Of a DNA stretch of 63,808 bases, positions 55,230 through 63,808 are shown piece after piece. The stretch comes from Acinetobacter bouvetii DSM 14964 = CIP 107468 (GTDB taxonomy: Bacteria; Pseudomonadota; Gammaproteobacteria; Pseudomonadales; Moraxellaceae). The notes beneath the pieces are model-generated. The model saw only the letters and a list, made by a program, of their open reading frames with translations, was not told where the DNA came from and ran no database searches. The stretch's first letter is position 1; every line of letters starts with the position of its first letter. A program made the position numbers and the translations under genes. The stretch covers positions 880,986 to 944,793 of the forward strand of contig NZ_KB849727.1 in NCBI RefSeq assembly GCF_000368865.1. Direction: 5' to 3'.

Positions 55230-55263
55230 AAAAAAAAGCTTACCAGTCGGTAAGCTTTTTTTT
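55230..55263. terminator. Bidirectional terminator between convergent genes
   Basis: A 15-bp stem (55230-55244 with 55249-55263) with an AGTC loop includes A8 and T8 runs. The two flanking genes converge. Confidence 0.9.
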
Positions 55264-55274
55264 ATGTAAGCGGA

Positions 55275-55658
55275 TTAAGCCGTCAGCTCAAGCACTTTTT
55301 TAAATAAATCTTTTTGCTCTTGGCTTGGCTTGGCTGTTTGCAAAGCCATCAATTGCGACATATCGCCTTGAACTTTAATTTTGCCAGTCATGAAAGCCTG
55401 CATCGCAGCAGCCATGTCAAACTCAAGGAATACTTTGCGCAGTGTTTCTGCATCCATATTGAGCGTTGTTTTTGCATTGCCCGAAAGGCCTTTCTTAATT
55501 GCCCCGCCATCTAAAGATAATTCAGTATTGCCAGAAGCGTCTGCAACGACCAGGTTGATTGCCAGATTTGCCAATGCAGGCGGTAAGTTTAGGTTACCAG
55601 CTTGCGCAGTAAGAGTTTCGACAGTTGAAAACCAATCATCAGTTAAAAAAGCAGGCAT
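55275..55658 (-). CDS. SCP2 sterol-binding domain protein
   Basis: The 127-aa protein is a single SCP2 domain: TELSLDGGAIKKGLSGNAKTTLNM, then KVFLEFDMAAAMQAFMTGKIKVQGDMSQLMAL. Such domains bind lipids or acyl chains, and their role in bacteria is poorly defined. It is monocistronic and convergent with the transglycosylase gene. Confidence 0.88.
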   Translation of the reverse strand: MPAFLTDDWFSTVETLTAQAGNLNLPPALANLAINLVVADASGNTELSLDGGAIKKGLSGNAKTTLNMDAETLRKVFLEFDMAAAMQAFMTGKIKVQGDMSQLMALQTAKPSQEQKDLFKKVLELTA

Positions 55659-55833
55659 GATGTTTCCTCAATTTATTTGTGCATTGTGTGAAGCCTATCC
55701 AGGCCGCATCTTTTGAAGCTATTTTGCTTGTTGCCTGTTATAGCATGTAATTTTAACTTATGCCTAAAGTTTTTTGTACGCAGCGTTCAGTTTTTACCCA
55801 AACCCTATATAATCAATAAAAATCAAAAACATA

Positions 55834-55866
55834 AAAAAAGCATCTTTAAAATAAAGATGCTTTTTT
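55834..55866. terminator. Terminator after ttcA
   Basis: A 15-bp stem (55834-55848 with 55852-55866) with a 3-base loop has A6 and T6 flanks. Confidence 0.85.
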
Positions 55867-55882
55867 GAATACAAATACAGGC

Positions 55883-56809
55883 TTAATCGGCAGCAAAACC
55901 TAAATTGACCATATTAATCCGCTTGCTTTCGCCTTCCGCAGCGTCTTCAGTTGAGCAGCTCTGCTTAAAGTCAAATTCACGCTCACTGTCCAGGGCTTCA
56001 AAGTCAAACAGCTCACGGTCAGCCAATTGGGATGGCGATACGTTCTGCAAAGCGCCAAAGATGCTATGCAGGCGTTTTGGATAATCTTTGTCCCACTGAC
56101 GCAGCATATCATTCAACATGGCGCGCTGCAGGTTTTCCTGCGAACCGCACAAGTTGCACGGAATAATCGGGAACTTGCGCATTTCTGCATATTTAATAAT
56201 GTCCTTCTCTTCCACATAAGCCAAAGGACGGATCAAAATATTCTTTTTATCTGAAGACAACAGCTTTGGCGGCATCGCTTTTAAACTGCCCCCATGGAAC
56301 AAGTTTAAAAAGAACGTTGCCAAGATATCATCACGGTGATGGCCAAGCGCCACTTTAGTTGCGCCAATTTCCTGCGCAAAGCCATACAGCGAACCGCGGC
56401 GTAAACGCGAGCAGACTGCGCAATACGTTTTGCCTTCCGGCGTAAGCTTCTTGGTGATGCTGTAGGTGTCTTTTTCTAAGATGTAGTACGGAATGTTATT
56501 TTCTTCTAAATAACGTGGCAAAACATCTTCAGGAAAGCCCGGCTGCTTTTGGTCTAAATTCACCGCCACTACATCAAAATTGATCGGCGCGATGCGTTTG
56601 AACTGCAGCATGATGTCCAGCAAGGTATAGCTGTCCTTCCCGCCTGAAATGCACACCATCACTTTGTCGCCATCTTCAATCATTTTAAAATCACGAATGG
56701 CGTGTCCGACCTGACGGCGCAGCTTTTTCAGCAGACGATAATACGCAGAGCTGGTTGGCAGTTCTGGTTTGAAATTAAATCCTTGTTCGGACTCAACTGG
56801 CGAGAACAT
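55883..56809 (-). CDS. ttcA: tRNA 2-thiocytidine(32) synthetase
   Basis: This 308-aa PP-loop enzyme has SGGKDS at residues 55-60 and two Cys pairs for the iron-sulphur cluster, [10 protein letters not shown] and [12 protein letters not shown]. It thiolates cytidine 32 of some tRNAs. The C-terminal extension is acidic and Ser-rich. It is monocistronic. Confidence 0.94.
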   Translation of the reverse strand: MFSPVESEQGFNFKPELPTSSAYYRLLKKLRRQVGHAIRDFKMIEDGDKVMVCISGGKDSYTLLDIMLQFKRIAPINFDVVAVNLDQKQPGFPEDVLPRYLEENNIPYYILEKDTYSITKKLTPEGKTYCAVCSRLRRGSLYGFAQEIGATKVALGHHRDDILATFFLNLFHGGSLKAMPPKLLSSDKKNILIRPLAYVEEKDIIKYAEMRKFPIIPCNLCGSQENLQRAMLNDMLRQWDKDYPKRLHSIFGALQNVSPSQLADRELFDFEALDSEREFDFKQSCSTEDAAEGESKRINMVNLGFAAD

Positions 56810-56985
56810 AGACGAGTTAAACCTTAAAAAAAATACCGCGCAATTTTATCCGATTCGAAGTCATCACGCACCTAAAGAATGTAATTTCTGAAAAATGTAA
56901 AAACAATGTCATCTTCGGGTCATGGCGCGCATGATAATTTGAACGGTTAAGTTCATTTTTTAGCCAAGATGCTTACCTTTTGGAC

Positions 56986-57105
56986 TTTTCCACAGTTGTC
57001 CACAAATCCTGTGGATAACTTTGTGGATTTAAAACAGCTTGACAGCGTGTCTTGCCCTGAGTTTAAGGCTTTTATTTAAATTGATCATTTTTTGATCAAT
57101 TTAAA
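56986..57105. promoter_or_regulatory. DnaA-box-like cluster beside an AT-rich inverted repeat
   Basis: Within 45 bases there are four 9-mers like the DnaA box TTATCCACA: TTTTCCACA (56986-56994), TTGTCCACA (56996-57004), a perfect inverted box TGTGGATAA (57010-57018), and TGTGGATTT (57022-57030). About 45 bases on lies an AT-rich 13-bp inverted repeat (57075-57087 with 57093-57105) that contains two TGATCA sites. DnaA binding is inferred. Confidence 0.55.
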
Positions 57106-57306
57106 ATACATTAAATAACAATTACTTAACACTGTCAAGTTATGCCCGCTAAAAAAAAATTAATTTTTTTTTTGATTATTGAATCAGCAAAATGACTTGA
57201 TTTTTACAAACTCGCTGAGAAATAAATTGATCATGCCTTTTCAATCATCTTTTTTTTGCTAAACTCTTAATAACTGTTGGGGACAGAAGTTTACTTACTT
57301 ACTACA

Positions 57307-58161
57307 ATGAACAATAATTTTGGGCTATTTATATTATCTGTATGCGGCACTGCGGCTATCTGTTTAGGCGCAGCTTCGGCGCATGCCGGTCAAATCTATA
57401 TTTACAAAGACAACAACGGCAGTACGCTGCTGACCAACCGCAAAAATTCAGACCGCTCACTGACCAAAGTAAAAGTGACGTATTACCCTGAAAGCAATAT
57501 TCACAGCTACAGCAATTGGGGCGCCAGCGAATCGTCCGTTTTGCCAAGCTACAGCCGCAATAAAAATGCTTTTGACCACATTATCAAGCAGGCTGCACAG
57601 CAGCATGGCGTTGCTGAAGGCTTAATTAAAGCAGTCATGCATACCGAATCCGGCTTTAATGTGAATGCCCGCTCGCCTGTAGGCGCACAAGGCCTGATGC
57701 AGCTTATGCCAGCCACGGCAAGGCGTTTTAATGTTTCAAACGCCTTTGATCCTTATCAGAACATTATGGCTGGCGCGCGTTATTTGGCTTGGCTCAGCAA
57801 GCGCTTCAACGGCAACACCTCATTAGTGCTTGCCGGCTATAATGCCGGTGAAGGCAACGTGCAAAAATACGGCGGCGTCCCGCCTTTCCGCGAAACGCAA
57901 GATTATGTCCGCCGGGTAAGCAGCCGCTTCAGCAACTTATATTCCAATGGCTCAGGCTTGGTCAGCGATATTCCTTCCTCATCCTCACAGGGCAAAATTG
58001 TCGCCAGCTCTGGCGGCTATGAGCAGCCTGCAGCTGAACTGAAGGAATCAAAATATCAGCGCCATATCATTCGCACAGCAGACGGCAATTATACCGACGC
58101 GCCAGGATCATACGCGACAGCAAATGCATCTGCTTCAGCGCATATTTACTTCAAAGAATAA
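57307..58161 (+). CDS. SLT-family lytic transglycosylase
   Basis: The 284-aa exported protein has a signal peptide (FGLFILSVCGTAAICLGAAS) and a short DUF4124-like segment with IYIYKDNNGSTLLTNRK. The SLT domain has the catalytic Glu in IKAVMHTESGFNVNA, GAQGLMQLMPATARRF and GYNAGEGNVQKYGG. The C-terminal 60 residues are low-complexity. The ATG at 57307 has no good Shine-Dalgarno. The TTG at 57277 would spoil the signal peptide. It lies downstream of the DnaA-box cluster. Confidence 0.88.
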   Translation: MNNNFGLFILSVCGTAAICLGAASAHAGQIYIYKDNNGSTLLTNRKNSDRSLTKVKVTYYPESNIHSYSNWGASESSVLPSYSRNKNAFDHIIKQAAQQHGVAEGLIKAVMHTESGFNVNARSPVGAQGLMQLMPATARRFNVSNAFDPYQNIMAGARYLAWLSKRFNGNTSLVLAGYNAGEGNVQKYGGVPPFRETQDYVRRVSSRFSNLYSNGSGLVSDIPSSSSQGKIVASSGGYEQPAAELKESKYQRHIIRTADGNYTDAPGSYATANASASAHIYFKE

Positions 58162-58294
58162 AATTCAGCTTTTTTGATTTTTCTGCAGGATTTACGTTTT
58201 TTTCCTTGAATTATGAGGAGTTTCACCTCATATTCTTTTAACTGATTTTGATTAGCAAATCAGATTATTTTTATTTTATAAGAGGATTTTCTCA

Positions 58295-59200
58295 ATGATG
58301 CGGATTGGTTTGTTCTTGCTAACCAACCTCGCGGTACTGGTTGTAGCTGGCATTATCTTGTCACTCTTCGGTGTCGGCAGTTACCATGGCGCCGGCGGCT
58401 TAAACATCGGTAACCTGCTGGTTATCTGTTTTGTCTTCGGTATGGTGGGCTCTTTAATTTCCCTGTTCATGTCTAAATGGATGGCGAAGAAAACAACTGG
58501 TACTGAGCTTATTGACCCGAACGCTCCTCGTAGCCAAGCTGAAGCATGGTTATTACAAGAAGTTGCTCAACTCTCTCAACGCGCTGGCATTAATATGCCT
58601 GAAGTCGGTATTTTCCCATCGTATCAATCGAATGCTTTCGCCACTGGCTGGAATAAAAACGACGCACTCGTCGCGGTTTCCACAGGCCTGCTGGAACGCA
58701 TGAATAAAGATGAATTGCGTGCGGTCTTAGCGCATGAAATCGGCCATGTGGCCAACGGCGATATGGTGACCTTGGCGTTAATTCAAGGTGTTGTCAACGC
58801 TTTCGTGATGTTCTTTGCCCGTATTGTCGGCGATTTTATCGACCGCAATCTATTTGGACGCGAAGAGGGTGAAGCGCCCGGCATCGCCTATTTTATTACG
58901 ACCATTGTTTTAGATATTGTCTTTGGCATTTTAGCGTCCGCAATCGTTATGTGGTTCTCGCGTTACCGTGAATACCGCGCAGATGAAGCTGGCGCCCGCT
59001 TAGCAGGCAAACAGGCGATGATTTCAGCATTGCTTCGCCTGCAGGCTGAATCTGAACTGCCGGATCAAATGCCGAAAGAAATGAAAGCGTTTGCAATTGC
59101 GGAAGGTAAGGAACAAGGCTTTAGCTTAGCCGCTTTATTCCAGACTCACCCAACAATTGAACAGCGTGTCGCGGCTTTACAGCAATTAGATTGCCCTTAA
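58295..59200 (+). CDS. htpX: Membrane metalloprotease HtpX
   Basis: This 301-aa M48 protease has two N-terminal transmembrane helices and the zinc motif HEIGH ([13 protein letters not shown]), with further zinc Glu in [15 protein letters not shown]. It helps quality control of inner-membrane proteins. AGAGGA stands before the ATG. It is followed by a strong terminator. Confidence 0.95.
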   Translation: MMRIGLFLLTNLAVLVVAGIILSLFGVGSYHGAGGLNIGNLLVICFVFGMVGSLISLFMSKWMAKKTTGTELIDPNAPRSQAEAWLLQEVAQLSQRAGINMPEVGIFPSYQSNAFATGWNKNDALVAVSTGLLERMNKDELRAVLAHEIGHVANGDMVTLALIQGVVNAFVMFFARIVGDFIDRNLFGREEGEAPGIAYFITTIVLDIVFGILASAIVMWFSRYREYRADEAGARLAGKQAMISALLRLQAESELPDQMPKEMKAFAIAEGKEQGFSLAALFQTHPTIEQRVAALQQLDCP

Positions 59201-59219
59201 GCCCGATCATCTCCTTTAA

Positions 59220-59247
59220 AAAAAAGCCTCCCTATGGAGGCTTTTTT
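59220..59247. terminator. Bidirectional terminator between htpX and the VOC gene
   Basis: A perfect 12-bp stem (59220-59231 with 59236-59247) with a CTAT loop has A6 and T6 flanks. Confidence 0.9.
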
Positions 59248-59259
59248 GCAAGCGGCGCT

Positions 59260-59622
59260 TCAGTCTGCGGTCTGGATACAGCGCAATAAGCTGCCGTTGA
59301 GATCGATCATGCAAAATTGACGGATTTCAGCCAGATGCTGAATCTCAGTGATTCGCGCATGCTTATATGCCCGCCAATCAAAGCTAGACCAATATCGATA
59401 ATAGCTTTCAATATCTGGTACACGAATGCAGGCACTGTGCCAAGAAGCCTGCGGATCCAGCGCTGGATGATGAAAGAACTCCAGCACCATGCTGCCCAAG
59501 CGCATAATCATCCATTCGGCAGATTGATACTGCAACTTAAAGCCCAACCCTTGGTAGAATAATGCCGTTTGATCAAAATCAACAGCAGGCAGATTTGCAG
59601 TGATTTGTCCTTCAAAATTCAT
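59260..59622 (-). CDS. Bleomycin-resistance-like VOC protein
   Basis: This 120-aa single-domain VOC protein starts MNFEGQITANLPAVDFDQT. LFYQGLGFKLQYQS, MVLEFFHHPALDPQASWHSACIRV and the C-terminal LIDLNGSLLR-like end match the bleomycin-binding branch, which sequesters the drug as a dimer without catalysis. AGG stands seven bases before the ATG. It lies eight bases after the DUF4112 gene, so the two are co-transcribed. Resistance is inferred from the family. Confidence 0.82.
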   Translation of the reverse strand: MNFEGQITANLPAVDFDQTALFYQGLGFKLQYQSAEWMIMRLGSMVLEFFHHPALDPQASWHSACIRVPDIESYYRYWSSFDWRAYKHARITEIQHLAEIRQFCMIDLNGSLLRCIQTAD

Positions 59623-59630
59623 TGGCTTGC

Positions 59631-60227
59631 CTATCCCGCATTCATCGATTGAAACCATTGCCATAGCCAGACACCGCCCATCCACATGGCAAAGCCGAGC
59701 AGCACAATAAACAGCAGGCCAAGCAAATCCGGCAAATGCAGCCAGATCCAAGCCACTGCCGGATTGCGCCAAAAAGCGGATTGCTGCTGTTTTCTTTCTA
59801 AATTTTCATGCAAAAAAGGATGCATCACATGCGATTCGCTGCTGATTTGATATTCAGTGCGGATATGCTCATGCACGACATCCAGCGCCTTGCGGCTCGG
59901 ACGGATAAAGATATCAAACACTGTTCCTAAAATAGGAATAAAGCCGACTACAGCATCAATCATCGCCATTTTGAGCACCGGGCTGAGTTTATGCTGCGGC
60001 ACACCAATTTGTTTCGCTTTATAAATCGCATAGCAGGTTAAAATAAATCCGGCTGCATCGCCGGCAATTGGAATGGTGCTCAGCGCGGCATCCGCCCCGA
60101 TACCCTGCTTGGTAAATGGAATCCGTATGACAGAATCCATCATATTGGCAAACTTTGCTAAATCGCGTTCTATGCGGATGACCTCTTGCTGTGTTAATTT
60201 TTTTTCCGGCATCAAGTTTTCCATCAT
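59631..60227 (-). CDS. DUF4112 membrane protein
   Basis: The 198-aa protein has the DUF4112 core FANMMDSVIRIPFTKQGIGA, with DAALSTIPIAGDAAGFILT next and VVGFIPILGTVFDIFIRPSR after it. Two hydrophobic segments and a Trp-rich C-terminal helix suggest inner-membrane location. The start is uncertain between ATGs at 60227, 60224, 60212 and 60263; none has a strong site. The function is unknown. Confidence 0.8.
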   Translation of the reverse strand: MMENLMPEKKLTQQEVIRIERDLAKFANMMDSVIRIPFTKQGIGADAALSTIPIAGDAAGFILTCYAIYKAKQIGVPQHKLSPVLKMAMIDAVVGFIPILGTVFDIFIRPSRKALDVVHEHIRTEYQISSESHVMHPFLHENLERKQQQSAFWRNPAVAWIWLHLPDLLGLLFIVLLGFAMWMGGVWLWQWFQSMNAG

Positions 60228-60567
60228 TCCATCATCTTTATGGCGCTGTGCTGAATAAAACATTTTATCGCGATGCTGTCTGCAGCATTCATTTATTTTT
60301 AAGAACGCCAGACTTATGCAGAGTGTACACGAGCCTTGCATATCCATGGCTGCGCATGCGGGATTTATTTATCAGCCTTCATATGCCAATACAGCCATCC
60401 ATTGCAATCATTTAAGCATTTTTATACATTTTTTCTTCATTTTTATAGTATATAAACAAAGAGCTTCTCTATGGATTCGATGCATCAATCAGCAATTGAT
60501 GCCGGCATCTTCGCTTTCATTACCTTTATACGGAACTTTTCAGGCGCTACGGAAAGTAAAATAACTT
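60228..60567. other. Divergent intergenic region between the DUF4112 and RND pump genes
   Basis: There is no membrane-fusion-protein gene and no regulator in this 340-base gap. TATAGT near 60447 is a possible -10 for the pump gene, without a clear -35. GGAAAG stands about ten bases before 60568. Confidence 0.4.
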
Positions 60568-63500
60568 ATGCTCTCTCAATATTTTATCCAGCGGCCAATT
60601 TTTGCATTTGTACTTGCAATATTTGTAATGGCGGGCGGCCTATTTGCCTTAAAAAACCTTCCTGTAGAGCGCTATCCCGATATTGCGCCGCCCAGAATCG
60701 CCATCAGTGCCACCTATTCGGGCGCCGATGCCGAAACGGTAGAAGAAAGCGTCACACAAATTTTAGAAGAACAGATCAAAGGGCTGGATCACCTGCTGTA
60801 TTTCAGCTCCAGCAGTGATTCTACTGGCCGCAGCCGGATTAATATCAGTTTTGAAAATGGCACAGATCCGGATACTGCGCAAGTTCAAGTCCAAAACTCA
60901 ATCAACAGCGCACTCAGCCGCCTGCCTGAAGATGTGCAGCGCCAAGGTGTCGAAGTTTTTAAATCCCTCGGCGATACCCATATGGTTATTGGCCTGTATG
61001 ATGAAAGCCGTAAAAGCAGCAATATCGAACTGTCTGATTATCTGCAGACACATTTAGAAAGTGAAATTTCCCGGGTCGAAGGCGTAGGTGAAGTGGATGT
61101 CTTCGGTTCGCAATTTGCCATGCGCATTTGGCTCGATCCAAATAAATTGCGTGAATACAAGCTCATGCCAAGCGATGTGCAAAAGGCTGTAGAAGCGCAG
61201 AATACACAGGTCGCTGCCGGTGGCATCGGCGAGCTGCCCGCAGTGAGTGAACAGTATTTAAATGCTAAAGTCACATCCGGCTCCCGCCTGAAAACAGCTG
61301 AGGAATTTAATTCGATTATTTTAAAGGCCAGCGCGAACGGCGGATTTGTCTACTTAAAAGATGTGGCCCGTGTTGAGCTGGGCGCAGAGAATTATCAATC
61401 CTACAGCTCCATCAATGGCTACCCCTCTGCCGGCATGGCCATATCGCTGGCTTCTGGCGCCAATGCCATTGCAAGCTCCAAGCTGATCAATCAAACCGTA
61501 GATCACATTGCTCAAACACTGCCGGCAGGCTACAAGCTGGTTTACCCGCGCGACAATACGCCCTTTGTGCAAGAGTCAATTAAGGAAGTCGTTAAAACCC
61601 TGTTTGAAGCCATTTTACTGGTGGTTGCAGTCATGTTTTTATTTCTGCAGAACTGGCGCGCAACGCTTATTCCAGCCATTACTGTTCCTGTGGTGATTTT
61701 AGGCACTCTGGCGGTACTGTATGTGCTGGGCATGACCATCAACACCCTGACGCTTTTTGCTTTGGTGCTCGCCATCGGCTTACTGGTTGATGATGCCATT
61801 GTGGTGGTTGAAAATGTCGAACGTCTGATGTATGAACAGCGCATGACAGCCAAGCAGGCGTCTATTGAGTCCATGCATGAAATCAGCGGCGCGTTAGTCG
61901 GCATTACGCTGGTGCTGACGGCTGTATTTATTCCCATGGCTTTTTTTGGCGGCTCGACAGGTGTAATTTACCGCCAATTTTCAATTACCTTAGTCACAGC
62001 CATGGCGATTTCCCTGTCTGTGGCGCTGGTGCTGACCCCCGCGCTGTGCGCATTAATCTTAAAGCCGGCTGGTCAGACCTACCGCTGGGCCGCCAGTTTT
62101 AACCGCATGCTGCATCAAACCAAAAGCAAATACATTCAGGTCTCGCAGCTGGCTATGCATAACCGTTTAGCCGCCTTGGTCATCGCAGGCGCACTGATCA
62201 TTGTCTTTGCCTTATTTTACCGCGCGCTGCCGACCAGTTTTTTACCCAATGAAGATCAGGGTTCACTGAGCCTGCAAGTGACACTGCAAGACAATGCGCC
62301 AATGTCAAAAACCATTGAGGCCGGTGAAGCGGTCCGCAGCTATTTTCTGGAACATGAAAAAGACAATGTTGATTTGGTCATGGTGCGTTATGGCCGCAAC
62401 CGCACAGGGACAGGCCAGCATTTAGCTCAGGGCTTTATCCAGCTGAAACCGTGGGATGAACGGTCAGGCCAGGCAAACAGCGCAGATGCTATCCGCGAAC
62501 GCGCCAACAAGTATTTCAGCAAAGCCCCAAATGCCCGTATTAATATTTCAATGCCGCCTGTGGTTAACGGCTTAGGTGATACTGACAGCTTAACCTTTTG
62601 GGTGCGCGATATTAATGGCCAAGGGCGGCATTTCCTCAATCAAAAATTTGATGAGCTGAAAAATGAAGCCAAACATTTTGATGCATTTGAAAATCTTGAT
62701 AAAAAATCTGCGCCAGATAAAGCAAAACTGGAAGTGCACATTGATCAGAAAGCGGCAATGGCTTCCGGCCTTGCCTTGACAGATATCAACAGCACCCTTT
62801 CGGCGGCCTTAGGCGGCAAATATATTAACGATTTTATTGACCGCGGACGCATCAAAAGGGTCATGATGCAAAGTGACGCCCCTTACCGCGCCAAGCCTGA
62901 AGACTTGCAGTACTGGAGTGTCAGAAACAGCAATAATGAAATGGTGCCATTTTCCAGCTTTTCGACCACCGGCTGGTCTGGAGGGCCGGAAATCGTCAAC
63001 CGCTTTAATGGCTACAGTGCAGTCGAAATGGAAGCAGAGAAAGCGGCTGGCGTGAGTTCGGGTCAGGCAATGCAGCAAATTGAGCTGCTGGTCAATAAAG
63101 TGTCAGATATCGATTTGGCCTGGAGCGGCTTATCTTTTGAAGAGCAGAAAACCAGCAACCAGGCATTCATGTTGTACCTGATCTCTATTGGCTTTATTTT
63201 TCTCTGCTTAGCGGCTTTATATGAAAGCTGGTCCATTCCGGCTGCAGTGATGGCTGCCATTCCGCTTGGCATCGGAGGAAGCATTTTATTTTCATTTATC
63301 GGCGGATTCCCAAATGATATTTATTTTCAGATTGCCCTGCTGACCACCATTGGCCTGTCCTGTAAAAATGCCATCCTTATTATTGAATTTGCAGATGCTG
63401 CGCAGCGGCGAGGTAAAAAAGCCGTTGAAGCCGCGATTGAAGGGGCCAGCCTGCGTTTCCGCCCTATTCTCATGACTTCTTTAGCCTTTGGCGCAGGCGT

Positions 63501-63669
63501 AATTCCGCTGATTTTCGCTCAAGGCGCCGGTGCGGTCAGCCGTCAGGAAATCGGATTAAGCGTGTTTGGCGGTGTGCTGTTTGGGACCGTGCTGGTGCTT
63601 ATTTTTATTCCTTTTGCCTTTGTTATGATCCGGTCTATTTTTAAAGCGGCAGCAGTGGATCCTAAATAA
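60568..63669 (+). CDS. RND (HAE1) efflux pump inner-membrane protein, AcrB-like
   Basis: The 1033-aa protein is a complete AcrB-type trimeric pump with twelve transmembrane helices and two large periplasmic loops. The proton-relay Asp pair is in GLLVDDAIVVVENVER (TM4) and the Lys in GLSCKNAILIIEFA (TM10). N-terminal FIQRPIFAFVLAI and ERYPDIAPP are typical. It should export drugs or other small molecules with a membrane-fusion protein and an outer-membrane channel. Neither is adjacent: upstream is a DUF4112 gene, downstream a terminator and a convergent gene. It may borrow partners encoded elsewhere. Confidence 0.93.
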   Translation: MLSQYFIQRPIFAFVLAIFVMAGGLFALKNLPVERYPDIAPPRIAISATYSGADAETVEESVTQILEEQIKGLDHLLYFSSSSDSTGRSRINISFENGTDPDTAQVQVQNSINSALSRLPEDVQRQGVEVFKSLGDTHMVIGLYDESRKSSNIELSDYLQTHLESEISRVEGVGEVDVFGSQFAMRIWLDPNKLREYKLMPSDVQKAVEAQNTQVAAGGIGELPAVSEQYLNAKVTSGSRLKTAEEFNSIILKASANGGFVYLKDVARVELGAENYQSYSSINGYPSAGMAISLASGANAIASSKLINQTVDHIAQTLPAGYKLVYPRDNTPFVQESIKEVVKTLFEAILLVVAVMFLFLQNWRATLIPAITVPVVILGTLAVLYVLGMTINTLTLFALVLAIGLLVDDAIVVVENVERLMYEQRMTAKQASIESMHEISGALVGITLVLTAVFIPMAFFGGSTGVIYRQFSITLVTAMAISLSVALVLTPALCALILKPAGQTYRWAASFNRMLHQTKSKYIQVSQLAMHNRLAALVIAGALIIVFALFYRALPTSFLPNEDQGSLSLQVTLQDNAPMSKTIEAGEAVRSYFLEHEKDNVDLVMVRYGRNRTGTGQHLAQGFIQLKPWDERSGQANSADAIRERANKYFSKAPNARINISMPPVVNGLGDTDSLTFWVRDINGQGRHFLNQKFDELKNEAKHFDAFENLDKKSAPDKAKLEVHIDQKAAMASGLALTDINSTLSAALGGKYINDFIDRGRIKRVMMQSDAPYRAKPEDLQYWSVRNSNNEMVPFSSFSTTGWSGGPEIVNRFNGYSAVEMEAEKAAGVSSGQAMQQIELLVNKVSDIDLAWSGLSFEEQKTSNQAFMLYLISIGFIFLCLAALYESWSIPAAVMAAIPLGIGGSILFSFIGGFPNDIYFQIALLTTIGLSCKNAILIIEFADAAQRRGKKAVEAAIEGASLRFRPILMTSLAFGAGVIPLIFAQGAGAVSRQEIGLSVFGGVLFGTVLVLIFIPFAFVMIRSIFKAAAVDPK

Positions 63670-63696
63670 ATCCCGCGTTCACTCTCAAAGTTCCAT

Positions 63697-63725
63697 AAAA
63701 AAAGACGCACCATGCGTCTTTTTTT
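63697..63725. terminator. Bidirectional terminator after the RND pump gene
   Basis: A perfect 13-bp stem (63697-63709 with 63713-63725) with a CCA loop has A7 and T7 flanks and separates two convergent genes. Confidence 0.9.
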
Positions 63726-63742
63726 ATTGCACAGAATATATT

Positions 63743-63808
63743 TTATTCTGCAGGTGTTGCAGGTGTTGCAGGTGTTGCAGGTGTTGCAGGTGTTGCAGGT
63801 GTTGCAGG
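63743..63808 (-). CDS. C-terminal end of a minus-strand protein with Pro-Ala-Thr repeats
   Basis: Read on the minus strand the frame runs Pro-Ala-Thr repeated about seven times, then Pro-Ala-Glu and TAA at 63745-63743. The rest lies beyond the window, so the protein cannot be named. The convergent terminator just downstream (63697-63725) supports a real gene end. Confidence 0.7.
   Translation of the reverse strand, partial: PATPATPATPATPATPATPAE
63750..63808. repeat. 9-bp tandem repeat (GCAGGTGTT)
   Basis: About 6.5 perfect copies of GCAGGTGTT run to the window edge. The unit is a multiple of three and encodes PAT on the minus strand, so copy number changes would keep the frame. Confidence 0.95.

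Noticed and set aside
56986..57105. Chromosomal replication origin
   Set aside because: dnaA, dnaN and rpmH are absent from the window, and only a short cluster is present. I keep it as a DnaA-box cluster only.
1..63808. CRISPR arrays, prophage or integrase genes
   Set aside because: I saw no spaced direct repeats of CRISPR type, no cas genes and no integrase or phage structural genes. The only mobile DNA recognised is the IS5-family relics.

Overview
The window looks like about 64 kb of an Acinetobacter chromosome. The evidence is the moderate GC content, separate trpG, trpD and trpC genes beside glnA, a single-subunit class D beta-lactamase, and a giant trimeric autotransporter paired with an OmpA/SmpA-type partner as in the ataA-tpgA pair described in this genus. 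I cannot name the species from sequence alone.

The left third (about 0.7-20 kb) is a catabolic island for aromatic compounds. On the minus strand lies an IclR regulator, an MFS transporter, an FAD aromatic hydroxylase and a DUF2783 protein. Divergent from them are fumarylacetoacetase, maleylacetoacetate isomerase and a small VOC-family protein. A LysR regulator and a two-subunit 3-oxoacid CoA-transferase follow. Next, all on the minus strand, come an outer-membrane porin, a copper/topaquinone amine oxidase, a LuxR-type regulator and an aldehyde dehydrogenase. A second FAD monooxygenase with a divergent LysR gene closes the region. Read together, the genes could form one route: aromatic amine to aldehyde to hydroxyphenylacetate-type acid to a homogentisate-like diphenol, ring opening, fumarate plus acetoacetate, then acetoacetyl-CoA. 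No cupin-type homogentisate dioxygenase is in the window, so the VOC protein is the best candidate for ring cleavage. This is the most interesting biological proposal here, and it is an inference.

The middle (20-42 kb) is mostly housekeeping: an esterase-like lipoprotein, ubiA/ubiC, glnA with a convincing sigma-54 promoter and NtrC-type site, trpGDC, an Smr protein, folE, a cupin protein, an OXA beta-lactamase, a globin-coupled diguanylate cyclase, an Lnb/DUF4105 protein, a DUF3015 protein, a DUF817 protein, hemE, an L,D-transpeptidase, an unrecognised exported protein and a pirin.

The section from 42 to 53 kb holds the 2605-residue trimeric autotransporter adhesin, its OmpA/SmpA partner, and an AT-rich gene-poor tract of about 2.3 kb. 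That tract carries two decayed IS5-family relics, one of them a MITE-like internal deletion derivative of about 255 bp.

The right end (53-63.8 kb) has tRNA-Ser, greB, two lytic transglycosylases, an SCP2 protein, ttcA, a cluster of DnaA-box-like sites, htpX, a bleomycin-resistance-like VOC protein, a DUF4112 protein and an AcrB-type RND pump without an adjacent membrane-fusion gene. The window ends inside a minus-strand gene whose C-terminus is a 9-bp tandem repeat encoding Pro-Ala-Thr. Intrinsic terminators with long A/T flanks follow most transcription units.
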